This document shows positions 9,871 through 17,284 of a DNA stretch of 64,000 bases, piece after piece. The notes beneath the pieces were generated by a model that saw only the letters and a program-made list of their open reading frames with translations, was not told the DNA's origin and did no database searches. Both the position numbers and the translations under genes were made by a program. Location: assembly GCF_000711825.1 (NCBI RefSeq), contig NZ_JONJ01000008.1:107459-171458 (forward strand), read 5' to 3'. How positions within the stretch are numbered: the first letter of the stretch is position 1; each line of letters starts with the position of its first letter. The stretch is from [Clostridium] aminophilum DSM 10710. Lineage in GTDB: Bacteria > Bacillota > Clostridia > Lachnospirales > Lachnospiraceae.

Positions 9871-10810
9871 AATGACGATCGATGCCGTAATTCCGACCTA
9901 CAAGCCGGATGATACGTTTTATGAGCTGATCCGGCGGCTGCTTGCGCAGAAATGCCCGCTTCACCGGATCATCGTGATGAATACCGGAGAGGAATTCTGG
10001 GACGAAGAGCGGATCGCGAAGGTTCTGGATGCCGCCGGCGTATCGGAAGCGATGCTGGAGGTGCATCACCTGAGACCGGAAGAATTCGACCACGGCGCGA
10101 CCCGGTCGGCAGGAATCCGGTACAGCAGTGCGGATGCCGTTCTTTGCATGACACATGACGCCATCCCGGCGGACCGGGAACTCACGGAGCATCTCCTCCG
10201 GGCACTGACGCAGGAACCGGACATTGCGGCCGCATACGGCCGTCAGCTTCCGGCGAAGGACTGCCGTGTGATCGAGCGCTACACCAGAAGCTTCAATTAT
10301 CCGGAGGAGAGCCGGATCAAATCGGAAAAAGACCTTCCGGAACTGGGGATCAAGACGTATTTCTGTTCCAATGTCTGTGCGGTCTACCGAAGAGACCTCT
10401 GGGAGAAACTCGGCGGTTTTACACAAAAAACGATCTTTAACGAGGATATGATCTTTGCGGCGGGAGCCGTGAAGGCGGGATACCGCATCGCCTATGCGGC
10501 AGATGCCCGCGTGATCCATTCTCACAACTATACATGTATGCAGCAGCTTCACCGGAACTTTGATCTCGGTGTGTCACAGGCGGACCACCCGGAAATCTTC
10601 GGCGGCGTGCCGTCGGAAGGAGAAGGCGTGAAAATGGTGAAGAAGACCGCAGACTGGCTGATTCACAGCGGCCATGCGGGACTTCTGCCGGAGCTTGTGC
10701 TGCAGAGCGGGTTCAAATATCTCGGCTATCGTCTCGGGAAAGCATACCGGGCGCTGCCGGAAAAGGCGGTCATGGCGCTTACCATGAACCGGAATTATTG
10801 GAAAGAGTAA
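9857..10810 (+). CDS. rhamnosyltransferase-like GT2 glycosyltransferase
   Basis: 317 residues. The GT-A start IDAVIPTYKPDD is followed by EFDHGATRSAG (about 77-87), a motif seen in dTDP-rhamnosyltransferases of the RfbF/RgpB kind, and by MTHDAIPAD (98-106), which replaces the DxD. NEDMIFAAGA is a later conserved acidic site. The role inferred is transfer of L-rhamnose from dTDP-rhamnose to a cell-surface polysaccharide. This fits rfbC three genes downstream. It overlaps the previous gene by 14 bases. Confidence 0.82.
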   Translation: MSINEMTIDAVIPTYKPDDTFYELIRRLLAQKCPLHRIIVMNTGEEFWDEERIAKVLDAAGVSEAMLEVHHLRPEEFDHGATRSAGIRYSSADAVLCMTHDAIPADRELTEHLLRALTQEPDIAAAYGRQLPAKDCRVIERYTRSFNYPEESRIKSEKDLPELGIKTYFCSNVCAVYRRDLWEKLGGFTQKTIFNEDMIFAAGAVKAGYRIAYAADARVIHSHNYTCMQQLHRNFDLGVSQADHPEIFGGVPSEGEGVKMVKKTADWLIHSGHAGLLPELVLQSGFKYLGYRLGKAYRALPEKAVMALTMNRNYWKE

Positions 10811-10821
10811 CTGGGGGAGCT

Positions 10822-11514
10822 ATGTCTGATCTGCTGATAGTGATACCGGCCTACAATGAGGCCGACAACATTGAAAAAGTGGTCCGGCATCTGACGGAGG
10901 TGTGTCCGGACTATGATTACATCGTGGTCAATGACGGATCACAGGATGACACGGCGGAGATCTGCCGGAGAAATCATTTTCACCTCCTCGATCTGCCGGT
11001 GAATCTGGGACTGGCCGGCGGGTTTCAGGCCGGTCTCCGGTATGCGGAGAAGCACGGATACCGTTATGCGATCCAGATCGACGGAGACGGTCAGCACCGG
11101 CCGGAATTCATTGAATCCATGCGGAAAAAGATGGATGAGGGATATGATATCGTCATCGGGTCGCGCTTTGTGGACGCGGAAAAGCCGCGGACCATGCGGA
11201 TGTTCGGATCGAATCTGATCGAGCTTGCGATCCGCCTCACGACGGGGATGCGGATCAAAGATCCCACCAGCGGAATGAGGCTTTTCAACCGGAAGATGAT
11301 CTGCGAGTTTGCGAAGGGGCTGAACTACGGGCCGGAGCCGGATACGGTGTCCTATCTGATCCGGTGCGGAGCGAGAGTTGCGGAGGTCCCGGTGGTGATG
11401 GATGAACGGCAGGGCGGGGTGAGCTACCTCACACCGATCCGTTCGGCACGGTATATGTTCCGGATGCTGGTGTCCATCCTGCTGATCCAGAGTTTCCGCA
11501 GAAGAAAGGTGTAA
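10822..11514 (+). CDS. polyprenyl-phosphate sugar transferase (DPM1/DPG synthase-like GT2)
   Basis: 230 residues from the ATG at 10822, which has GGGGGAG upstream; an in-frame start at 10798 lies inside the previous gene. Motifs VIPAYNEADNI, VNDGSQDDT (36-44) and QIDGDGQH (86-92) match the dolichol-phosphate-mannose/undecaprenyl-phosphate-glucose synthase group. There are no C-terminal membrane segments, so it is a soluble or peripheral form. It probably moves a sugar from a nucleotide carrier to undecaprenyl phosphate. It is followed after six bases by a small DUF2304 membrane protein, a pair seen often in surface glycan clusters. Confidence 0.85.
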   Translation: MSDLLIVIPAYNEADNIEKVVRHLTEVCPDYDYIVVNDGSQDDTAEICRRNHFHLLDLPVNLGLAGGFQAGLRYAEKHGYRYAIQIDGDGQHRPEFIESMRKKMDEGYDIVIGSRFVDAEKPRTMRMFGSNLIELAIRLTTGMRIKDPTSGMRLFNRKMICEFAKGLNYGPEPDTVSYLIRCGARVAEVPVVMDERQGGVSYLTPIRSARYMFRMLVSILLIQSFRRRKV

Positions 11515-11520
11515 GGGATT

Positions 11521-11991
11521 ATGACGGCAACACTTCGAATCATTCTGGTATTGATTTCATGCGTTACGGCGTTCTGCATTGTCAGAAAGATCCGGCAGTC
11601 GTCTCTTCAGATCGAAGATTCGCTGTTCTGGATCTGTTTTGTTGCGATTCTGCTGATCTTCAGCATTTTTCCGCAGGTCCCGACGTTTCTGTCGGGGATT
11701 GTCGGGACGATGGCGCCGGTCAACTTTATCTATCTGCTGATCATTTTCCTTCTGATTGTTCAGCTGTTCCGTATGACGGTGCACCAGTCCCAGTTGGAGG
11801 CAAAGCTTAGAAGTCTCATTCAGGAGATCGCCATGGATCGGAATGAGCAGGAGAAGGCGGAGGAAAAACCGGAGGCGTTTTCCCGGACGTCGGCATCAGA
11901 ATGCGGAGAGAACCGCGGGGGAAATGCGGAAAGTATGAAAAATGCGGAAAGTGCGGAGACAAAGCCCGGGCTTGAAGTCGACGGCCGATGA
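11521..11991 (+). CDS. DUF2304 family small membrane protein
   Basis: 156 residues. Three hydrophobic segments (about 1-20, 33-52 and 66-83) are followed by a charged, Glu-rich tail that looks disordered. The order of short helices and the small loop IRQSSLQIEDSLFW match DUF2304. Proteins of this family sit beside polyprenyl-phosphate glycosyltransferases and may anchor them or help carry the lipid-linked sugar; this is inference from context. Six bases separate it from the upstream glycosyltransferase. Confidence 0.75.
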   Translation: MTATLRIILVLISCVTAFCIVRKIRQSSLQIEDSLFWICFVAILLIFSIFPQVPTFLSGIVGTMAPVNFIYLLIIFLLIVQLFRMTVHQSQLEAKLRSLIQEIAMDRNEQEKAEEKPEAFSRTSASECGENRGGNAESMKNAESAETKPGLEVDGR

Positions 11992-12063
11992 TGCTAAAAT
12001 GTGCAATGGTTTTGCACCGGAAAACAGGTTTGGGACAAAACCAAATGATTGGAGGATATGAAA

Positions 12064-12672
12064 ATGGGACAGATTAAAGTAACCAGGTGCCCGATCGAGG
12101 GACTTTACGTGATTGAACCGACGGTTCACGGAGATGACCGCGGTTATTTCATGGAGACATACAATCAGAATGATATGCACGAGGCGGGCCTTGACATGGT
12201 GTTCGTTCAGGATAATCAGAGCATGTCCACTAAGGGCGTTCTGAGAGGCCTTCACTTCCAGAAGGAGTATCCGCAGGGAAAGCTTGTCCGCGTGATCCGC
12301 GGAAGCGTTTTTGACGTTGCGGTGGATCTCCGTCAGGGAAGCAAGACCTACGGCCAGTGGTACGGCGTGGAACTGACCGCGGAGAATAAGAAGCAGTTCT
12401 ACATCTCGGAAGGTTTTGCCCACGGTTTTCTCGTTCTCTCCGATGTGGCGGAATTCTGCTATAAGGTAACGGATTTCTGGCATCAGGGAGATGAGTCCGG
12501 TCTTGCATGGAATGATCCGGAGATCAACATTCAGTGGCCGCATTTGACCGGCGAATACAAGGGCACCGCATCCGCAGAGGGATATGCGCTGGATGACGGA
12601 ACCCCGCTCAACCTCAGCGACAAAGATCAGAAATGGGCCGGTCTGAAAGATACCTTTAAATTCAACATCTGA
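12064..12672 (+). CDS. rfbC: dTDP-4-dehydrorhamnose 3,5-epimerase
   Basis: 203 residues. RfbC converts dTDP-4-keto-6-deoxyglucose to dTDP-4-keto-L-rhamnose, step three of dTDP-rhamnose synthesis. Cupin-fold motifs include DDRGYF (24-29) and RGLHFQ (61-66). GGAGG at 12051-12055 lies 8 bases from the ATG at 12064 but only 2 from the ATG at 12058, so 12064 is the start. The rest of the pathway is split: rfbD is at 23.9 kb and rfbA and rfbB are not in the window. The leader can form two competing hairpins. Confidence 0.92.
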   Translation: MGQIKVTRCPIEGLYVIEPTVHGDDRGYFMETYNQNDMHEAGLDMVFVQDNQSMSTKGVLRGLHFQKEYPQGKLVRVIRGSVFDVAVDLRQGSKTYGQWYGVELTAENKKQFYISEGFAHGFLVLSDVAEFCYKVTDFWHQGDESGLAWNDPEINIQWPHLTGEYKGTASAEGYALDDGTPLNLSDKDQKWAGLKDTFKFNI

Positions 12673-12686
12673 TCGAAGGATACCAT

Positions 12687-13502
12687 ATGATTTCACTTTT
12701 TAAGCTTTTCCGGGATCTCTGGGAGAACAGGAAGATGGTCGCCGAGCTTGCAAAGGCGGATTTCCGCAAGCGGTTTGTCGGTTCCTATTTCGGCATTGTC
12801 TGGATGTTTGTCCAGCCGCTCGTCACCATCGCGATCTATGCCTTCATCTTCGGAGAACACGGAATGAAAAATGCCCCGCCGGTGCCGAATGCATCCTATG
12901 TCATCTGGCTGACGCCGGGCATGATCCCCTGGTTCTATTTCAGCGAGTCGCTGAATATGGGTACCGGGACACTGCAGGAATACAACTATCTGGTCAAGAA
13001 GGTCGTCTTTCAGGTCGAGCTTCTTCCGGTGATCAAGCTGGTCAGCTGTTTCATGGTTCACCTGTGCTTTATGGCGATTATGTTCGGTCTCTACCTCTTT
13101 GACGGGAGAATGCCGATGGCATCGTGGATCCAGGTGCTCTACTATGCCTTTGCGCTGTCCATGTTCACGCTGGCGCTCGTATATTTCACCTCGAGCATTC
13201 AGGTGTTCTTTAAGGACATGTCTCAGATCGTGTCGATTTGCCTTGCCTTCGGGATGTGGCTTACGCCGATCATGTACGACGAGGCCATCTTTACCAGCCG
13301 TCACGAGTGGATCGGAACGTTCTTTAAAATGAATCCGTTCTACTACATCGCGGCGGGATACCGCGATTCCATGCTCACTGGACACTGGTTCTGGGAGCGC
13401 CCGACGATGACGGTGTACTTCTGGGCGGTGACGCTGCTCCTGATGATCTTCGGACTTCGGAGCTTTAAAAAGCTGCGCCCGCATTTCTCGGATGTGCTGT
13501 AA
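12687..13502 (+). CDS. ABC-2 type polysaccharide exporter permease (Wzm/TagG/RfbA type)
   Basis: 271 residues with six hydrophobic segments and the ABC-2 N-terminal signature DFRKRFVGSYFGIVWMFVQP. It should carry a lipid-linked polysaccharide across the membrane with an ATPase partner of the Wzt/TagH type. No ATPase gene follows: a bidirectional terminator and the opposing rarA come next. The partner must lie elsewhere or be lost. It begins 14 bases after rfbC and ends the glycosyltransferase operon. Confidence 0.87.
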   Translation: MISLFKLFRDLWENRKMVAELAKADFRKRFVGSYFGIVWMFVQPLVTIAIYAFIFGEHGMKNAPPVPNASYVIWLTPGMIPWFYFSESLNMGTGTLQEYNYLVKKVVFQVELLPVIKLVSCFMVHLCFMAIMFGLYLFDGRMPMASWIQVLYYAFALSMFTLALVYFTSSIQVFFKDMSQIVSICLAFGMWLTPIMYDEAIFTSRHEWIGTFFKMNPFYYIAAGYRDSMLTGHWFWERPTMTVYFWAVTLLLMIFGLRSFKKLRPHFSDVL

Positions 13503-13540
13503 TGTCGGACGCGCTGCAAATGTAAAAATGGCAGATTTGA

Positions 13541-13588
13541 AAAAATCCCTTCTGCTTCCTGTTTTCACAGAGAGCGGAAGGGATTTTT
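13541..13588. terminator. bidirectional intrinsic terminator between the polysaccharide operon and rarA
   Basis: A 16-base stem (13541-13556 with 13573-13588) with one G-T pair is flanked by A5 on the left and T5 on the right, so it can act in both directions between convergent units. Confidence 0.87.
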
Positions 13589-13598
13589 GCGTATGTCA

Positions 13599-13650
13599 GG
13601 GGAACATTCTCCGGTTTTTCCGAAGGAAAAAAATGTTTCCCCACTTTTTT
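13599..13650 (+). terminator. second terminator-like hairpin
   Basis: GGGGAACATT (13599-13608) pairs with AATGTTTCCCC (13632-13642) with one bulged base, followed by ACTTTTTT. It may back up the previous terminator. Confidence 0.5.
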
Positions 13651-13675
13651 GGGACAAGCTTCCGGAAGGATTCCG

Positions 13676-15052
13676 TCACTCTTTATTTTCGGCTTCCAAA
13701 GCGTTTTCGCCATCGGCGCGGGAAGAATCCGCTGTCCGGATGAAGTCCATCCATTCGGCGATCTTCTTTTCATATCCGTTTCCGGAGGGCTCATAGAAGA
13801 CTGTGCCGACCAGGTCGTCCGGAAGATACTGCTGCGTGACATAGTGGTTCGGGTAATCGTGGGCGTATTTGTATCCGATACCGTGCCCGAGTTTTCCGGA
13901 ACTCTTGTAATGCGCGTCCTGAAGATGAGGCGGGATCGGACCGAGTTTCCCCTTTGCCACCGCGTTCTGTGCCGCGAAGATCGCATTGGTGGTCGAATTG
14001 CTCTTTGGCGCGGATGCGATATAGGCAGCCGCTTCCGCGAGGATCAGATTGGATTCCGGAAGCCCGACCCGTTCCGCCGCGAGAGAGGCGGAGACAGCGA
14101 TGTTCAGGGCATTCGGATCCGCAAGCCCCACATCCTCGGCGGCGCAGATCATCATGCGGCGGGCGATGAATTTGATGTCTTCTCCGGCATAGAGCATCCG
14201 GGCGAGATAGTAGATTGCCGCATCCGGATCCGATCCGCGCATGCTCTTGATGAAGGCGGAGATGGTGTCATAGTGGCTGTCGCCGTTTTTGTCGTAGCGG
14301 ACCGCCCGCTTCTGAATACACTGTTCCGCGACTTCGAGTGTGATGTGAATCTGGCCGTCACCGCTCTTTTCCGTGGTGAGCACGCCTAGTTCCAATGCGT
14401 TCAGCGCGGCCCGGGCGTCTCCGCCGGCCATATCGGCGAGAAAATCCGCGGCATCGTCCGCAAGGACTGCTCCGTAGCTTCCCATTCCCTTTTCGGCGTT
14501 CGTGACAGCCCGTTTCAGGAGGGTGACGATGTCCTCTTTTTTTAGCGGTTTCAGCTCAAAGATCCGCGAGCGGGATAAGAGAGCGCCGTTGACTTCAAAG
14601 TATGGATTCTCCGTGGTTGCGCCGATCAGCGTGATGGTTCCGTCCTCCACATAAGGGAGAAGGTAATCCTGCTGGCCCTTGTTGAAGCGGTGGATCTCGT
14701 CGATGAAGAGAATGGTGCGTTTCTGGTACATTCCCAGTTCATCCTTTGCCCGTCGGACCACCTCTTCCATGTCCTTTTTTCCGGCGGTGGTGGCATTGAT
14801 CTGCTCAAACCGGGATTTTGTTGTGTGAGCGATGACCTGCGCGAGCGTCGTTTTCCCGGTGCCGGGCGGGCCGTAGAAGATGAGGGACCCGAGTTTGTCC
14901 GCCTTGATGGCGCGGTAGAGGAGCTTCCCCGGACCGATGATGTGCTGCTGACCGACGACTTCGTCGAGGATCTGCGGCCGCATGCGGGACGCCAGCGGGG
15001 CATCATTTTCCATCGTCTTCTGACTCATATAATCAAATAAGTTCATATCCAT
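13676..15052 (-). CDS. rarA: replication-associated recombination protein A (RarA/MgsA), AAA+ ATPase
   Basis: 458 residues. RarA is a clamp-loader-like ATPase that works at stalled replication forks. Walker A GPPGTGKTT is at 61-69 and Walker B FIDEIHR at 116-122; sensor 1 is in GATTENP. The C-terminal tetramerisation domain is complete. The first ATG (15052) is chosen because GAGG lies 7 bases upstream of it. Last gene of the minus-strand unit ung-uppP-rarA, converging on the polysaccharide operon. Confidence 0.93.
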   Translation of the reverse strand: MDMNLFDYMSQKTMENDAPLASRMRPQILDEVVGQQHIIGPGKLLYRAIKADKLGSLIFYGPPGTGKTTLAQVIAHTTKSRFEQINATTAGKKDMEEVVRRAKDELGMYQKRTILFIDEIHRFNKGQQDYLLPYVEDGTITLIGATTENPYFEVNGALLSRSRIFELKPLKKEDIVTLLKRAVTNAEKGMGSYGAVLADDAADFLADMAGGDARAALNALELGVLTTEKSGDGQIHITLEVAEQCIQKRAVRYDKNGDSHYDTISAFIKSMRGSDPDAAIYYLARMLYAGEDIKFIARRMMICAAEDVGLADPNALNIAVSASLAAERVGLPESNLILAEAAAYIASAPKSNSTTNAIFAAQNAVAKGKLGPIPPHLQDAHYKSSGKLGHGIGYKYAHDYPNHYVTQQYLPDDLVGTVFYEPSGNGYEKKIAEWMDFIRTADSSRADGENALEAENKE

Positions 15053-15171
15053 ATGTTATCCTCGAAGACCGGATACGGGACAGCTCAATCTGCGCCCGTA
15101 TCGGAGCTGTCAATTCGGTTTGACCGGTTACACTTCGCGGGATGTTTCGGAAACATATCCTGCATCCCGGA

Positions 15172-16008
15172 TCAGGCGATCAGGGCGGTGATTCCCGAGT
15201 ATACGAGAACAATGACGCCGAGCACGATCCGGTAGTATCCGAAGAAGCGGAAATCATGATTTTTGATGTAGCGCATCAGGAAACGGATCGAGAGGACCGA
15301 AACGATGAACGCGACAAACATGCCGACAATCAGATACAGGAACTCCGCGCCGGAGAACATATTTCCCTTGAGGAAAAACTTCAGAATCTTCAGACCGCTG
15401 GCACCGAACATGATCGGAATGCCGAGAAAGAAGGAAAATTCCGCGGAGAGTTCTCTCGAACAGCCGAGAAGCATGGCGCAGAGGATCGTAGCGCCGGAAC
15501 GGGAGGTGCCCGGAATCATGGCAAGAATCTGGGAGCAGCCGATCAGCATGGCGGTCGTCAGAGGCATGCGGCTGATCCGGTCGATCGGAAATTCGGCGTC
15601 TTCATTGCGTTTTTCGAGAAGAAGGAAAAAGACGCCGTACAGGAGCAGCATGGAAGCGACGACGAAACCGTTCATCAGCTGATCCAGAATCTCGTCGAGA
15701 AAGACACCGACGATGGCCGCCGGCGCACAGGCACAGATGATCTTGATCCACAGCTGTAAGGTCAGACCTTTCTGCTTTTTCGTTTTCTTCGGTGAGAACG
15801 GATTCAGCCGGTGAAAATAGATCACACAGACGGCCAGGATTGCGCCGAGCTGAATGACAACCATGAACAGTTCCCGGAAAGGCGCGCTGACATTGAGCCG
15901 GATCAGGTCATCCACAAGAATCATATGTCCGGTGCTGCTGATGGGGAGCCATTCGGTAAAACCCTCGACAATGCCGAGGAGAAGGACTTTTAACATTTCA
16001 ATCATCAT
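15172..16008 (-). CDS. uppP: undecaprenyl-diphosphatase UppP (BacA)
   Basis: 278 residues with about eight hydrophobic segments. It recycles undecaprenyl diphosphate to the monophosphate carrier for peptidoglycan and polysaccharide synthesis and can confer bacitracin resistance. Both family signatures are seen: EGFTEWLPISSTGH (15-28) and PGTSRSG (166-172), which form the catalytic site. Length is normal. It lies 26 bases downstream of ung, likely in the same transcript. Confidence 0.94.
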   Translation of the reverse strand: MMIEMLKVLLLGIVEGFTEWLPISSTGHMILVDDLIRLNVSAPFRELFMVVIQLGAILAVCVIYFHRLNPFSPKKTKKQKGLTLQLWIKIICACAPAAIVGVFLDEILDQLMNGFVVASMLLLYGVFFLLLEKRNEDAEFPIDRISRMPLTTAMLIGCSQILAMIPGTSRSGATILCAMLLGCSRELSAEFSFFLGIPIMFGASGLKILKFFLKGNMFSGAEFLYLIVGMFVAFIVSVLSIRFLMRYIKNHDFRFFGYYRIVLGVIVLVYSGITALIA

Positions 16009-16034
16009 AGGAACGGATTCTCCTTGCGGTTATT

Positions 16035-16709
16035 TCAGATGTTCTCAATCTGCCAGTCGATCGGCTCGATTCCGTGTGATTTCAGGAAATCATTGGCCCG
16101 GCTGAACGGGCGGCTTCCAAAGAAACCGCGGTAGGCGGACAGCGGGGACGGATGAGGTGACTCGATGATCAGATGATTCGGATTTGTCAGCATGGCCTTT
16201 TTCGCCTGAGCGGGACGTCCCCACAGAAGGAAGACCATCGGACGGTCCACCTCGTTCAAAACACGGATCGCCGCGTCGGTGAAGGTTTCCCAGCCGATGT
16301 TTTTGTGGGAATTGGCGCGGTGCGCCTGCACGGTGAGAACCGTGTTCAGAAGAAGGACACCCTGGTCCGCCCATTTTTTGAGATAACCGTTGTTCGGAAT
16401 ATCGCATCCGAGATCATCGTGAAGTTCCTGGTAAATGTTGACGAGAGACGGCGGAATCTGGATATTCGGCTTGACCGAAAATGAGAGTCCGTGCGCCTGT
16501 CCCGGCTCGTGATACGGATCCTGCCCCAGAATCACCACTTTTACGCTCGAAAGCGGGGTGAACTCGAAGGCGTTGAAAATGTCGCCGGCCGCCGGGTATA
16601 CGGCTCCGGTCTCGTATGCTTTTTTGACGGTATAGTAAAGATTTTTGTAGTATGGCTTGGAAAACTCCGGTTTCAGCGGTTCCAGCCAGTCATTTTCGAT
16701 CGCACCCAT
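16035..16709 (-). CDS. ung: uracil-DNA glycosylase
   Basis: 224 residues from the ATG at 16709, chosen for AGGAG 6 bases upstream; a longer in-frame start at 16745 has no such site. It removes uracil from DNA to begin base excision repair. Family-1 motifs: water-activating GQDPYH (62-67), the uracil pocket LLLNTVLTV, and the leucine loop [13 protein letters not shown] near the C-terminus. First gene of the ung-uppP-rarA unit with a clear promoter at 16804-16776. Confidence 0.95.
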   Translation of the reverse strand: MGAIENDWLEPLKPEFSKPYYKNLYYTVKKAYETGAVYPAAGDIFNAFEFTPLSSVKVVILGQDPYHEPGQAHGLSFSVKPNIQIPPSLVNIYQELHDDLGCDIPNNGYLKKWADQGVLLLNTVLTVQAHRANSHKNIGWETFTDAAIRVLNEVDRPMVFLLWGRPAQAKKAMLTNPNHLIIESPHPSPLSAYRGFFGSRPFSRANDFLKSHGIEPIDWQIENI

Positions 16710-16775
16710 TGCGCACTCCTGATAAAAAAACAAATAACAAAACACTCTGCGGATTTAAAGCCGCATACTCCTATA

Positions 16776-16804
16776 ATTGTAATCGAAATGAAACAATATT
16801 GCAA
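16776..16804 (-). promoter_or_regulatory. promoter of ung-uppP-rarA
   Basis: On the minus strand TTGCAA (16804-16799), 17-base spacer, TACAAT (16781-16776). It lies back to back with the plus-strand promoter at 16825-16852. Confidence 0.65.
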
Positions 16805-16824
16805 AAAAAATCACAGTTCACTTC

Positions 16825-16852
16825 TTTACATTGAGAAAGGAATGAATATAAT
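16825..16852 (+). promoter_or_regulatory. promoter of the unassigned structured RNA
   Basis: TTTACA (16825-16830), 16-base spacer, TATAAT (16847-16852). It is not close to a coding start: the next gene on this strand begins more than 400 bases away and a terminator lies between. Confidence 0.75.
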
Positions 16853-16858
16853 AGAACA

Positions 16859-17017
16859 TATGAATTCTTACTGGTGGAGCACCCGGCGGCATATATTTCA
16901 CCTGGCGGCAGTACCGCATTGGTGAATGGCATGCGGAGGCATGAGGATTTGAGCCCGGTGCGTACCATGGAATCCGCATGTCCGGGAGTTTCCGGGCCCG
17001 GCGGATTTGCTTTCTTT
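16859..17017 (+). ncRNA. candidate structured non-coding RNA, about 160 nt, family unknown
   Basis: Transcription from the promoter at 16825-16852 should end at the terminator whose stem is 16971-16976 plus 16982-16986 with 16997-17001 plus 17002-17007, followed by TTTGCTTTCTTT. The ends of the body pair over a long distance: TGGT (16872-16875), GCACC (16879-16883) and GGC (16885-16887) match GCC (16953-16955), GGTGC (16957-16961) and ACCA (16964-16967). Inside, TTCACC/GGTGAA (16897-16902, 16921-16926) competes with CCGCAT/ATGCGG (16914-16919, 16931-16936). No convincing reading frame is present. Size and closed rod shape recall 6S RNA, but I cannot confirm that. Confidence 0.6.
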
Positions 17018-17284
17018 ATATCTTTTCGATGAATCTGACACAATCAGATGATTTTATGTTTTCTAAAACCAAATCCGGCATCGTTTCATAAAAATCCCTT
17101 TTGGGGCAGAGAGAACCGCTGTGACGGTGTAAGTGCCCTGTTTGATAAGTCCCGGCAATCGCCGCGGGATTCGGGGAGAGATGCGGATGATCGGGCGGAA
17201 AATCAGATATTTAAGACAATAAAGATAATGATTCAGTGACGGAACATGCCGCCCGACGGCGGCTCAGAAACAGGAGTACGGAGA
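17018..17284 (+). other. rho upstream region, nothing firm
   Basis: Between the RNA terminator and rho there is no coding frame. No promoter with two good boxes was found. A short GC hairpin (CCGCC/GGCGG near 17249-17262) lies just before the rho ribosome binding site AGGAG at 17272-17276. Confidence 0.4.

Noticed and set aside
16859..17017. Assigning the RNA to SRP RNA, RNase P or tmRNA
   Set aside because: It lacks the SRP GGAAG/AGCAG core and the RNase P GAGGAAAGTCC core, and it is too short for tmRNA with no Ala-like acceptor. 6S RNA remains possible but unproven.
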